In this document: piece by piece, positions 18,110 to 26,543 of the stretch
How positions within the stretch are numbered: the first letter of the stretch is position 1
Layout of the letters: each line of letters starts with the position of its first letter
Source of the DNA: Scleromatobacter sp038243995
Lineage (GTDB): Bacteria > Pseudomonadota > Gammaproteobacteria > Burkholderiales > Burkholderiaceae_C
Assembly (NCBI GenBank): GCA_038243995.1
Contig: JBBRTV010000020.1
Coordinates: 1 to 64,000 of the forward strand
Length of the DNA: 64,000 nt
Direction of reading: 5' to 3'
The notes under the pieces: model-generated
Database searches by the model: none
What the model was told of the DNA's origin: nothing
What the model saw: the letters and a program-made list of their open reading frames with translations, nothing else
Made by a program: the position numbers and the translations under genes

Positions 18110-18568
18110 CTACGCGATCGCCTTCTCGAGCACCGGCGCTTGCATGCCGATGGCCATGCGGTTCCAGGCGTTGATCTGGGCAATCGTCCAGCAGAGTTCG
18201 ACGATTTCCTGGTCGCTGAATTGCGCCTTCAACTGCTCGAAGTCGGCATCGCGGCTGCCGTGGTACTCGACGAGCCGGGTCATGGTCTCGGCCCAGTTCA
18301 GCGCGGCGCGCTCGCGCTGGCTGTACAGGCCGGTCTCGCGCCAGGTCGACAGGCTGTTGATGCGCTGCCAGGTCTCGCCGTGCTTGCGCAGGTCGCGCGC
18401 ATGCATGTCGACGCAGAAGGCGCAGCCATTGAGCTGGGAAACGCGGGTCTGGACAAGGTCCATGAGCACGAGGCCGAGCGAGGACGCGGCGGTGGTGGCG
18501 CCCACGGCGGCCATGGCTTGATAGGCCTTGGGGGAGATCTGGGTCCAGGGAAGACGGGGCTGGTTCAC
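18110..18568 (-). CDS. Carboxymuconolactone decarboxylase-family protein, ECF41 partner
   Basis: 152 residues, AhpD-like all-helical fold with the redox pair and histidine in CAFCVDMHARDLRKHG. Such proteins are peroxidase or alkylhydroperoxidase-type enzymes; the actual substrate is unknown. The GTG at 18568 was chosen because AAGGTGA lies at ribosome-site distance. It lies directly downstream of an ECF41-type sigma factor. In that group the target is typically a neighbouring carboxymuconolactone decarboxylase, oxidoreductase or epimerase, and this is the first of those. A promoter matching the ECF41 signature sits 41 bases upstream, inside the sigma gene. Confidence 0.88.
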   Translation of the reverse strand: MNQPRLPWTQISPKAYQAMAAVGATTAASSLGLVLMDLVQTRVSQLNGCAFCVDMHARDLRKHGETWQRINSLSTWRETGLYSQRERAALNWAETMTRLVEYHGSRDADFEQLKAQFSDQEIVELCWTIAQINAWNRMAIGMQAPVLEKAIA

Positions 18569-18604
18569 GATGTCACCTTGAGTGGCTGTGCGGGATGCAC
18601 ACAC

Positions 18605-19519
18605 TCAAGACGTTTCGGGCGGCGCGTTTGTGACAGGGAACGCGCGACCCAGCGCCTTGGCGATGCGGGCGAGCTTGTCGGGATTGCGCTGCGAATGGAT
18701 GCGCACGATGCGCTCGCCATCCGTCTCGAGCGTCTGCGCCGACTCCAGGGCGCCATCGATGAAACGCAGCAAGCCCCATTGGCCATTGAGAACAGCCACT
18801 TCGAAGCGTATTGCGCCGGGATAGCGCAGGCGGGTGGCGAAGTAGAGCTGCGCGATGCGCTGCGCGCCTGACAGGGGGACGCCGAAGCTGGGCACCTTGC
18901 CGCCGCCGTCGCCGATGAGCTGGGCGTCGTCGGCCAGCATGGCCTTGAGCGCGGAGAACTCGCCGCGCACCGCGGCATCCGCGAAGCTGCGCAGCAGCCG
19001 CAACTGCGTCTCGCGCGCGACGGTGTAGCGCGGGCGCTGGTCCTTCAGCTGCGTCCGGGCGCGATGGACCAGTTGTCGGCAGGCGGCCTCGCTTTTGCCC
19101 AAGGCGTCGGCGACCTCGCCATAGTCGACATCGAAGACCTCGCGCAGCAGGTAGGCTGCGCGGGCTTCGGGGGCCAGGCGTTCCAGCAATGCCAGGAAGG
19201 CCACCGACACGTCGTCCACGCGCTCCAGCATCTGCTCCGGCGACACCGGGGACTCCCCGAGCAAGGGTTCGGGCAGCCAGGTGCCGACATAGTGCTCGCG
19301 CTGGACCTTCGCGCTGCGCAGCCGGTCGATCGCCAGCCGGGTGGTGACGGAAACGAGCCAGGCCTCCGGGTTGTCCACGCGCGCCCGATCCGCCTCGTGC
19401 CAGCGCAGCCAGGCGTCCTGGACGATCTCTTCGGCCTCGGCCGAGGAGCCCATCATCCGGTAGGCGATGCCCTGCAGGCGCGGGCGGAGGCGATGGAAGG
19501 TGGCGGTGGCATCGTTCAT
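18605..19519 (-). CDS. ECF41-type RNA polymerase sigma factor
   Basis: 304 residues. Sigma region 2 (YRMMGSSAEAEEIVQDAWLRW) and region 4 (VDYGEVADALGKSEAACRQLVHRAR) are followed by a SnoaL-like C-terminal extension of about 100 residues. The three landmark motifs of group ECF41 are present: WLPEP (81-85) in the linker, DGGGK (204-208) and NPDKL (279-283) in the extension. In this group the extension both activates and inhibits the sigma factor, replacing a separate anti-sigma. Promoter matches lie upstream of this gene and of the adjacent CMD gene, pointing to autoregulation. The inducing signal is unknown. Confidence 0.93.
   Translation of the reverse strand: MNDATATFHRLRPRLQGIAYRMMGSSAEAEEIVQDAWLRWHEADRARVDNPEAWLVSVTTRLAIDRLRSAKVQREHYVGTWLPEPLLGESPVSPEQMLERVDDVSVAFLALLERLAPEARAAYLLREVFDVDYGEVADALGKSEAACRQLVHRARTQLKDQRPRYTVARETQLRLLRSFADAAVRGEFSALKAMLADDAQLIGDGGGKVPSFGVPLSGAQRIAQLYFATRLRYPGAIRFEVAVLNGQWGLLRFIDGALESAQTLETDGERIVRIHSQRNPDKLARIAKALGRAFPVTNAPPETS
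18609..18635 (-). promoter_or_regulatory. ECF41-type promoter of the CMD gene
   Basis: On the minus strand TGTCACA (18635 to 18629) is followed after exactly 16 bases by CGTC (18612 to 18609). This is the published -35/-10 signature of ECF41 sigma factors as I recall it (TGTCACA, N16, CGTC). It overlaps the last codons of the sigma gene, so the promoter is embedded in coding sequence. Its twin upstream of the sigma gene has the same spacing. Confidence 0.8.
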
Positions 19520-19528
19520 GGCTACCCA

Positions 19529-19555
19529 GACGTTTGGTGCCGCGGTCTTGTGACA
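19529..19555 (-). promoter_or_regulatory. ECF41-type promoter of the sigma gene
   Basis: On the minus strand TGTCACA (19555 to 19549), a 16-base spacer, then CGTC (19532 to 19529), nine bases before the sigma-factor start codon. The elements and spacing are identical to the site in front of the CMD gene, while the spacers differ in sequence. The leader is very short, so the message may be nearly leaderless or the true start may lie slightly downstream. Autoregulation is inferred. Confidence 0.75.
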
Positions 19556-19709
19556 GCGCGGTCGATTGACGCGGAAGTGCGGGACGATGCCTGCGTTTTA
19601 CGCCCTTGCAGGCCGCGGCCCCACGCGACCTGGAAGTCCGCCCCCCGGGCGTGGCCGGCACACCGGGATGCCAGCGGCGCGCGCGGTCGACGCCAGACGA
19701 GCCCGCCGG

Positions 19710-22700
19710 CTACTTCGACAAGGGTTGCGCCTGGCTGGCGGCGTCCGGCGTGCGCCCGCTGTTCCAGAGCGCGGCTTCGGCCTGGCGACGCAGTTGCAGG
19801 CCGGGCGAGGCGGAGGCGGAGGCGCTGTTGCGCGACCAGACCGCCAACGCGGTCGGGACAGCTTCGAAGTCGCCGGCATTGACCAGCTTCAGCACGGTGC
19901 TGCCGCGCAGGGTGGCCATGCCGACGTTGTAGGCGAACGAAACCAGTGCGCCGCGCTGGTTGTCGCTCAGCGGTACGGTGACCAGCGGAGCGATAGCGCG
20001 GTAGGTGGGCAGCAGGTCGTTCGCCAGAACGCGACGGGCGTCGTCCTGCGAAATGCCCTTGCCGATGGCGATCGTCTCCTTGCCGAGCCGAATCTGCTGG
20101 GTCTTGATTTCCTCGGCGCCCAGCGGGTGGCCGAACCCGATGGCCATCGATCCGGCTGACACGTTGTATGCAGTCGCGCGGAATCCTTCCATGCGTGCAA
20201 CGAGATCGAGCGTCGCGCTATTGGGGATGAGGGTCGACTGCGCCTGTGCCTGGCCTGGCGACTCGGCGACCGCGTACAACGATGCCGCGACCGCTGGCGG
20301 GGATGCCGCGACCGCGGGCGGCGACGCGACGGCCGCGGGCGCCGACGCGGATGCCGACACCCCGGCGGGGGTCGCGTCGCACGCGGGGAGCGGGCGACTG
20401 ATGCAAAGGTCGCGATCCAGCCAGATCTCATAGGTGTCGTTCGTCGGATCGCCACCCGCGTTCGCCAGCGTGGCCGGCTTCTGCAGCACTTGCGCGGAGG
20501 CGTCGCGCAGATTGCGCGCGATCCGGCGATCGCTGGCGCCCTGCACGCGCACTTCGGGCGCGGCCGGCGCCCGTTGGCCGATGTTCTCGATGCCGGCCAC
20601 GCCCAGGCCGTTGGCCTGCAGGCGTTCTTTGAGCCGGACGGCCAGCGGGCGCTGGCGTTCGTCGGCGATCTGGATGGATGCGACCGGCTTCAAGGTCGCC
20701 ACGGCATCGAGCCGCTGTTGCAGCAGCGCGACCTGCGCCTGGGTCTGGGTCCCGTTGGCGGCGGCCCGGCTCATGAAGCGCAGGATGTCCCGGCGATCGC
20801 GGTTGAGCGATGCCGGGGGCGCCGACTTCAGCAGCACCAGCGTGTTGATGACGCCCGACTTCGCGGCCTCGGTGTCCGCCGCGCTCGACGCGAGGGTGTG
20901 CACGGCACGCGTGAGGGCCACGGGCACGGCGTCCGACAAGTAGTCGTGGTCGCCCATGAGAGCGGTCGTGGCCTTCTTGCGGGTGTCGGCGTCGGGCGCG
21001 AACATCGCCTCCACGCGGGGCTGCAGGGCCTGCAGGACGACCCTGGGGATTGCGCCGAGATCGGGAACCGGGTCGACGGCGAGCAAGGGCGGCTGCGACG
21101 CGAACGCCTCGTCGGGCGGGCAGGTTCCCAGCGCGATGCCTTGTCCGATGCTGCCGTCGACGACCGTCTGCACCTGCCAGCCCGTGCCCGGATCGAGGCG
21201 CGGCTGGCGACCCAGCTCGGCAGCGACCTGCTGGGCCAGGGCGCGGGAGGCCTCGCCGTCGAACAGGATCTGCCCCGCCTGCGGCGGAAGAATCTGGCCG
21301 CTTCCGAGGCGGCCCGCGTACCAGGCTCCTTCTGTATAGGCAACGACTTGCGTGTCGGCACCCAGGGGTTGCGCCGCCAGGTGACGCGCGATGTCGCCGA
21401 CCCGGCCCGTCGAGGGATCGGACGCCGTGCATCCGATGACGTCGATCGTCGTGTCGCGCCAGGGCCGACCCCAGGATCGAAGGCTGCCGTCGGTCATCAA
21501 GGCGACCACGCGGCTGCCGCTGGAGGTGAAGCCCGCCAGTCGGGCGCGCCCCCCTGCCGTGGCCAGCGCCGAGCCGAGCGCGCGGTCGTCGGCGTCTCTC
21601 AGCTGCAAGGCGCCCGCGGCCAAGTCGAGTCGCACACCCTCGGCGTTCTGCATGTCCAGCGGCCTGTCTTGAACGCCGGCCCGGGCGAGCATCCGCATCA
21701 AGTCGCCCGGATCGAGCGCGGGTGCAGGCTTTGCGAAGTTCCAGGTGGCCAGGGGGATCGGGTCGGTGCCGTAGTGCAGCGTGACCAAGGTTTCTCCGAC
21801 GATGGCCAGGCGCATCTCCGATCCGGGTTGCAGCCGTGACGCCACGGTCGCATCGGGCCCGAAGACAGTCGGCAATGCATCCAGCGCCGGCGGCGCCACC
21901 GTCCCGACCATGGCCGGCCACAAGGGTGTGGCGGCCACTGCGGCGGCGACCAGTACCGCGCCCTGGGCCACCAACCATCCCGGTCGCACGCCGGCGGCCG
22001 GGTCGCCGCCGACGAACAGGCGCCGTCGCAGGCCCTCCGGCAGTTGCTGGGCCATGCCTGGCTCGGCGTCCGGCCGCACGAAGTCCGCGAGCACCACGTC
22101 ATGCAGGGGGCCGCGGCGCTGTTTCAATGCATCCAGCAGGCGGCGACGGCGCGTGGCGACGTCCGCCAGCACCGGGCCGTCGCCGGTGACCAACGCCGCG
22201 TCCAGGCGCGCGCGGATCTCGCCTTCGAGGGTCTGCCGAAAGTCGGGTGCGAGCCGCTGCACCAGCGCCTGCCGCAGCCAGGTCGGCATGCGGCCGTAGC
22301 GGAACCAGGGCAAGGCCGACAGGGCGGCCAGGCCCAGGGCCAGCCCGCGTGGGTCGGCCACGAGGCGACTGCCCAGCGCCAGCGTCAGCGGCGGCGTCAG
22401 CGCGGGGTAGACGGCGCAGGCGCACATCCACTGCATGCGCGTTCCGCCCAGCATGCGGTGCAGTTGCTGCATGAGCTCATCGACAGTCTCGGCGGGCGGG
22501 GACGTGGTGCGCGTCACCCAATCCAGCGCGGCGCCGCGCAACAGGGCGGGAAAGCTCTGCGGCGTGTCGGTGTCGAGCGCCAGGGTGAGCCGTTGCGAAC
22601 TCAGCCAGCCGGCCAGCGTGGTCAGTGCGGCTTCCTGCAGCGGCAGCACCAGGAAGCCGGCGTCGTCGGCCGCCTGCTCCGGCGCGCTCCAGGCGTGCAT

Positions 22701-23870
22701 CGGTTGCGGCGTGAACCAGGCGCGCTCCGTCAGGGGTTGCAGGCCGGCGACCCAGGCCTGCACGGCGCCGGTCGTGGCCTGCAGCAAGGCGTCGGCGGCG
22801 CCGAAGACGAGCAGGCGCGAACCCGCTGCCCGTGTCGCGAGCGCCGACACGGGCAGTCGTTGGCGCGTGACGGCGTCCTCGTTGCCCAGGGCGCCGAGCG
22901 CCCAGCAGCCGGCAGCGGGTGTCGTGTCGTAGGCGTAGACGTGCAGCGTGACGCCGGCGCGCGCCAGCGCGTCGACGAGCGTGAGCGCGGCGGCGGCGTG
23001 GTGGTCCGCCGGATGCCGGGTGTCCACCAGCACGAGGTACTCGGGGGTACGACGCAGCTCGCGCCAGCGCGGCGTGAAGGCACCGCTGGCGGCGACCGTG
23101 GCGCGTAGCGTGGCGGCGGCGTCCAGCGCGCGCGCTTCGCCGGCCACGCGCTGGCGCAGCACGCGCGCGACCGCGCGGGCCAGTCCCGGGTGCGGCGACG
23201 CGTCGATCGGCTCGTCGTCGTGCAGCAGGTGATGTTCGAGCTCTTCGTCCGTGCGCAGGCCCTGCAAGGCAAGCTGGCGGCGGCGCCGTTCGAGTGCGCG
23301 GGCGATCAACGCCAGTGCGCAGGCGATGCCAAGTGCCAGCAGCCAAAAGCGGACGTGCGAGCTCCATGCCGGGACCTGCGCAGGCTTCACGGACAAAGCT
23401 TGCGGCGGGATATAGATGGCCGGCGCGCTGGCTGTCGATTGCGGTTGCGAGACTTGCGGCGCCGACGCCACGGGTTGCGCGGGTGGCACTCGTACCGCAG
23501 GGAGCGTGCGCCCCCACAAAAACCAGCAGACAAGTCCGATCGCCACGACCGCAGCGGCGCAGGCGAGCGGCACGCGCCAACGCGCGCGCGGCCCGGGGTC
23601 GTCGGGCTCGTCGAGCCCGGGGCTGGCGACCACGAACTGTTCCAGCAGCGCTGCATACCGCCTTTGCTGCTCGGGCGAAGTGCACAGCAGCGGCGCGGCC
23701 AGTGCGAGGACGGCCCGGCCGTCCTCCGGCAAGGCACCCTCGGCCGCCATCCGGGCGAGCAGCGATTGCACGAGCAAGCGCTCGCGCACGCCGACGCGAA
23801 AGCCCTGGCCGTCGAGGTGCTCGAACCAGCGATCCAGCTGGAGGCCGGACGCCGGCGCTGCTTCGGTCAT
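19710..23870 (-). CDS. Membrane protein with vWA-like region and C-terminal lysozyme-like domain
   Basis: 1386 residues. Residues 1-95 are helical and probably cytosolic. Membrane helices lie near 100-120, 173-192 and 631-655, with a Pro/Ala/Ser-rich loop between the first two. The predicted topology puts 193-630 in the cytosol and everything after 655 in the periplasm. The cytosolic part has a von-Willebrand-A-like strand (EYLVLVDTRHPADHHA, about 277-292) without an intact DxSxS metal site. A long unrecognised periplasmic segment follows, then a SPOR/LytR-C-like stretch (QIADERQRPLAVRLKERL) and a short Ala/Pro repeat linker. The last 170 residues are GH24-lysozyme-like: Glu1228 in ARMEGFRATAY, IGFGH, ALVSFAYNVG, GLQLRRQAEAALW. 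The Asp and Thr of the usual Glu-Asp-Thr triad align with Val and Ala, so activity is uncertain. It is the third gene of the TIR/AAA+ operon, starting 13 bases after the ATPase stop. Confidence 0.75.
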   Translation of the reverse strand: MTEAAPASGLQLDRWFEHLDGQGFRVGVRERLLVQSLLARMAAEGALPEDGRAVLALAAPLLCTSPEQQRRYAALLEQFVVASPGLDEPDDPGPRARWRVPLACAAAVVAIGLVCWFLWGRTLPAVRVPPAQPVASAPQVSQPQSTASAPAIYIPPQALSVKPAQVPAWSSHVRFWLLALGIACALALIARALERRRRQLALQGLRTDEELEHHLLHDDEPIDASPHPGLARAVARVLRQRVAGEARALDAAATLRATVAASGAFTPRWRELRRTPEYLVLVDTRHPADHHAAAALTLVDALARAGVTLHVYAYDTTPAAGCWALGALGNEDAVTRQRLPVSALATRAAGSRLLVFGAADALLQATTGAVQAWVAGLQPLTERAWFTPQPMHAWSAPEQAADDAGFLVLPLQEAALTTLAGWLSSQRLTLALDTDTPQSFPALLRGAALDWVTRTTSPPAETVDELMQQLHRMLGGTRMQWMCACAVYPALTPPLTLALGSRLVADPRGLALGLAALSALPWFRYGRMPTWLRQALVQRLAPDFRQTLEGEIRARLDAALVTGDGPVLADVATRRRRLLDALKQRRGPLHDVVLADFVRPDAEPGMAQQLPEGLRRRLFVGGDPAAGVRPGWLVAQGAVLVAAAVAATPLWPAMVGTVAPPALDALPTVFGPDATVASRLQPGSEMRLAIVGETLVTLHYGTDPIPLATWNFAKPAPALDPGDLMRMLARAGVQDRPLDMQNAEGVRLDLAAGALQLRDADDRALGSALATAGGRARLAGFTSSGSRVVALMTDGSLRSWGRPWRDTTIDVIGCTASDPSTGRVGDIARHLAAQPLGADTQVVAYTEGAWYAGRLGSGQILPPQAGQILFDGEASRALAQQVAAELGRQPRLDPGTGWQVQTVVDGSIGQGIALGTCPPDEAFASQPPLLAVDPVPDLGAIPRVVLQALQPRVEAMFAPDADTRKKATTALMGDHDYLSDAVPVALTRAVHTLASSAADTEAAKSGVINTLVLLKSAPPASLNRDRRDILRFMSRAAANGTQTQAQVALLQQRLDAVATLKPVASIQIADERQRPLAVRLKERLQANGLGVAGIENIGQRAPAAPEVRVQGASDRRIARNLRDASAQVLQKPATLANAGGDPTNDTYEIWLDRDLCISRPLPACDATPAGVSASASAPAAVASPPAVAASPPAVAASLYAVAESPGQAQAQSTLIPNSATLDLVARMEGFRATAYNVSAGSMAIGFGHPLGAEEIKTQQIRLGKETIAIGKGISQDDARRVLANDLLPTYRAIAPLVTVPLSDNQRGALVSFAYNVGMATLRGSTVLKLVNAGDFEAVPTALAVWSRNSASASASPGLQLRRQAEAALWNSGRTPDAASQAQPLSK

Positions 23871-23883
23871 CGGGGGGCGTCCC

Positions 23884-24864
23884 TCAGTCGGCCGTCCGCA
23901 TGTTGCGCGCGCGGTCGATATCCTCGCGCGTCTTGAACAGGCTGCCGGCGGCGGCCTTCAAGGCCTCCGGCTGGGCGGACAGGTCCCGGGTGTCGTCCAG
24001 GCCGGCGGCCGAGAGTGCGCGCAGCCAGTCCAGCAACTCGGAGGTGGACGGCGCGCGGCTGAAGCCGCGGTCGTCGCGGATGCGAAAGAAGAGTGCCACC
24101 GCCTGCTTCAGCGCCGCGCCGCCGAGCGCCAGGCGCTTCAGCCGCTCGCCGAGGATGCTTTGCAGTTCGCCCAGGTCTTTCGGGAACTCGATGTGGTGGT
24201 AGACGCAGCGCCGCAGAAAAGCCTCCGGCAATTGCTTCTCCGAGTTGCTGGTGATCACGACGACGGGTGCGTGCGTGTCGTCGGCCTTGAAGTGAGCGCC
24301 GAGCTCCGCGGCGTGGAATTCCCGGTTCTCGATCTGGTTGAGCAAGTCGTTCGGAAAGTCGCGCGGCGCCTTGTCGATCTCGTCGATCAGCACCAGCGAC
24401 GGCGCGGCCCGCTCGTGGCCGGGGTGCGCCTTGCCCAGCGCGACCAGCGCGGGGTCGTCCGGCGCCATCGCACGCAGGATGGCCAGGCCCATCGCCTCCC
24501 AACGAATGAAGTCCTGCGCCGGCGGCAGGGGAAGCTTGCTCGTGGCGTTGAGCTGGGACTGCGTGAACTGGCGCACGCTGTCGAAATGGTAGAACAAGTC
24601 CGTGGCCTGGCTCGAACTCTTGGTGTCGAAACGCAGCACCGGGCCGAGGCGCAGTTCGGTCGCCATCCGGTAGGCCAGCTGGGTCTTGCCCGTGCCGGGG
24701 TCGCCGGTCACCAGGAGCGGCATGCGCAGCGCGAGGGCCACGTTCACGGCCTGCGCCAGATCGCTGCCCGCGATGTAGCCCGCCGGGTCCTTGAGCGGAT
24801 CGGTGGGCGGCGCGGCCGCGTCGGACGCGATGGGGCCGCGCCCGAGAAAGCGGTCGAAGGTCAT
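23884..24864 (-). CDS. MoxR-type AAA+ ATPase
   Basis: 326 residues. Walker A (TGDPGTGKT, 53-61), Walker B (LVLIDEIDKA, about 156-164), sensor 1 (TSNSEKQLPEAF, Asn206) and an arginine pair (FLRRC, 217-218) are intact, so it should be an active ATPase. MoxR-like proteins are chaperone-type ATPases that usually act with a vWA-domain partner, here the vWA-like region of the next protein. The ATG at 24864 overlaps the TIR gene stop by four bases (ATGA), implying translational coupling. It probably passes the TIR/iSTAND signal to the membrane effector. The call as AAA+ is sure; the system role is inferred from context. Confidence 0.88.
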   Translation of the reverse strand: MTFDRFLGRGPIASDAAAPPTDPLKDPAGYIAGSDLAQAVNVALALRMPLLVTGDPGTGKTQLAYRMATELRLGPVLRFDTKSSSQATDLFYHFDSVRQFTQSQLNATSKLPLPPAQDFIRWEAMGLAILRAMAPDDPALVALGKAHPGHERAAPSLVLIDEIDKAPRDFPNDLLNQIENREFHAAELGAHFKADDTHAPVVVITSNSEKQLPEAFLRRCVYHHIEFPKDLGELQSILGERLKRLALGGAALKQAVALFFRIRDDRGFSRAPSTSELLDWLRALSAAGLDDTRDLSAQPEALKAAAGSLFKTREDIDRARNMRTAD

Positions 24865-26231
24865 GTCGGCGTCTCCCTTGCGGTCAGCCCGAGCAAGGGC
24901 CTGACCTGTTGATCGAAGGCGCGGTGCCGCAGCGTGCCCGCGCCCTTGAACAGTAATTTCACGAGCTGCTCTTCGTCCAGCTTCAACGCGTCCGCCAGCC
25001 TGTGCTGCCGGTACCAGAGCTTGACCTCTTCGCCCGTCAAGGGCAGCAGGCGGCGGGTCTCGACGACATGCGTGCGTCCCGCCTGCCTGCGCAGCGCCAG
25101 GGCTTCGACGAGCCGCTCTTCGGCGACGAGTGCCGGGTTCTCCACGAGCACGGCGATGACCAGCCGTCCGAGCGGCGCGTCGACGGGCGCTTCGTCGATC
25201 AGGTCCAGGAACGCGCCCAGCACCGCCGCGGCGCCTGCATGCGGTTCGGTGGACAAGGTCGCGCACAGGGGCTGCAGGCCGCCGTCGCTGTCCAGCAAAG
25301 CCGCGAGATCGGCGCCGGAGCGCAAGCGGCGCGCGTTGCCGAACAGCGCTTCGGAGAGCTTGCGGCGCACCTGCAGGGGGATGTCGTCGACCAGGCGGTC
25401 GCCGTCGTAGGCCGCCGGCAGCTCCAACGGCCTTGCAGGGCGCAGCGGCACGCCGGCGCGTTCCATTTCGCAGTAGTCGACCAGGTTCTTGTGGCAAAGG
25501 CGTTCCCAGAACCCGGGCGTGTCGTCGGCGAATTCGCCCTTGACGAGCACCAGCAGGGCGCGATCGGCGGGCCAGGCGTCGAGCCCGCTTTCGAACGACG
25601 AAGCCGGCGGTTGCTGGTTGCAGAAGTAGGGCAGCAACGGGGCGATCGCGCGCCTTGGCGCGTGCGTCGCGGCCGTGGCTTGCGGGGGCGTGTCGTCCCG
25701 CGTCAGGCGTGCGGCGATCTGGCGCGCGGCCTCGGTCAGCGCCAGGTCGCGGGTCGCCCAATTGCCACCCCGAATGGGCTGCGGGCCCGACTTGCCGTTG
25801 ACGGGAACCGCGTTGAAAGCCCCCAGGCGGCGGTTGCGGACGTCGCCGTCGACCGGGCGGCTGTCCCAGGCCGGCGTGGCACTGAGCAGCACCGGCACGA
25901 TCGGTATGCCCAGGCGGGCCGCGCCGGCCAGTTCCTCGGCAAGGCAGTAGCGGGACGTCAGCGAGCGGCTGCTGACCAGCAGCAGGAAAAGGTCAGCGCG
26001 CTGCAGGTGCGACTTGATGCTGTCGTCCCAGTCGTCCCCCGCCTTGAGCATGGCGCGGTCATAGAAGATGCGTTCGCGCGCGAGCCCCAGCTCGGGCAGG
26101 TTGCCCGCCAGCGCGTACATCGTACGCATGAAGGGCTCGGCCAGCTCGGCGTCCAGGTGGGAGTACGACACGAAGACATGCCGACCCATCTGGCTGGCGC
26201 AGGCCGGCGCGACGATCTGCGGCATGGGCAT
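24861..26231 (-). CDS. TIR-domain protein with inactive-STAND-like C-terminus
   Basis: 456 residues. The N-terminal TIR domain (HVFVSYSHLDAELAEPF at 18-34) has the putative NAD-hydrolase glutamate in SRYCLAEEL (C96, E99). From about 198 the pattern PYFCNQQPPASSFESGL and ALLVLVKGEFADDTPGFWERL resembles the inactive STAND (iSTAND) domain seen next to effector domains in MoxR/vWA conflict systems; no P-loop is visible. The first ATG (26231) was used, though the TIR strand begins only at residue 16 and no good ribosome site is seen. It is the first gene of a three-gene operon and overlaps the ATPase by four bases. It could be the sensor/trigger, or itself an NAD-depleting effector. Confidence 0.82.
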   Translation of the reverse strand: MPMPQIVAPACASQMGRHVFVSYSHLDAELAEPFMRTMYALAGNLPELGLARERIFYDRAMLKAGDDWDDSIKSHLQRADLFLLLVSSRSLTSRYCLAEELAGAARLGIPIVPVLLSATPAWDSRPVDGDVRNRRLGAFNAVPVNGKSGPQPIRGGNWATRDLALTEAARQIAARLTRDDTPPQATAATHAPRRAIAPLLPYFCNQQPPASSFESGLDAWPADRALLVLVKGEFADDTPGFWERLCHKNLVDYCEMERAGVPLRPARPLELPAAYDGDRLVDDIPLQVRRKLSEALFGNARRLRSGADLAALLDSDGGLQPLCATLSTEPHAGAAAVLGAFLDLIDEAPVDAPLGRLVIAVLVENPALVAEERLVEALALRRQAGRTHVVETRRLLPLTGEEVKLWYRQHRLADALKLDEEQLVKLLFKGAGTLRHRAFDQQVRPLLGLTARETPT

Positions 26232-26543
26232 GGGAGGGGAATGGACGAAGTGCGGAGGGGTTGATTGTGCTTCGGCGGCCGGGGCCAGCCGGACGGTAGC
26301 GTACGCCGGCGCCGCTGGCCATCCCGCAAAGCAAAGGTGGCCGCCGGACGGCGCCCAAGGCCTCGACCGCGCCGCGCGGCCTTCGCCCCGCGACGTGAAG
26401 TCGCTCGACGCCAGGGGCATCGACGATGCGAAACAGGGTGCCGACGTGCGCGGCCAATTCGCCGAAACCGCGCGGCATGACACCCCCGCGGCGCGCAAGG
26501 GCCCGTAGAATTCCGCCTTTGCACCTTTGTCGAGGAACCTCAC
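26232..26543. other. Divergent intergenic region between TIR operon and ilvE
   Basis: 312 bases holding the promoters of both directions. Just before ilvE a TAGAAT element near 26507 could be a -10 box, but no -35 at standard spacing is evident. A ribosome site (GAGGAA) precedes the ilvE ATG. No ribosome site is visible in front of the first TIR codon. No repeat or operator symmetry stands out. No ORF of interest is seen. Confidence 0.4.

Noticed and set aside
26232..26543. Consensus sigma-70 promoter for ilvE
   Set aside because: A TAGAAT box exists but no -35 element lies at 16-18 bases; the nearest TGACA-like word is about 22 bases away.
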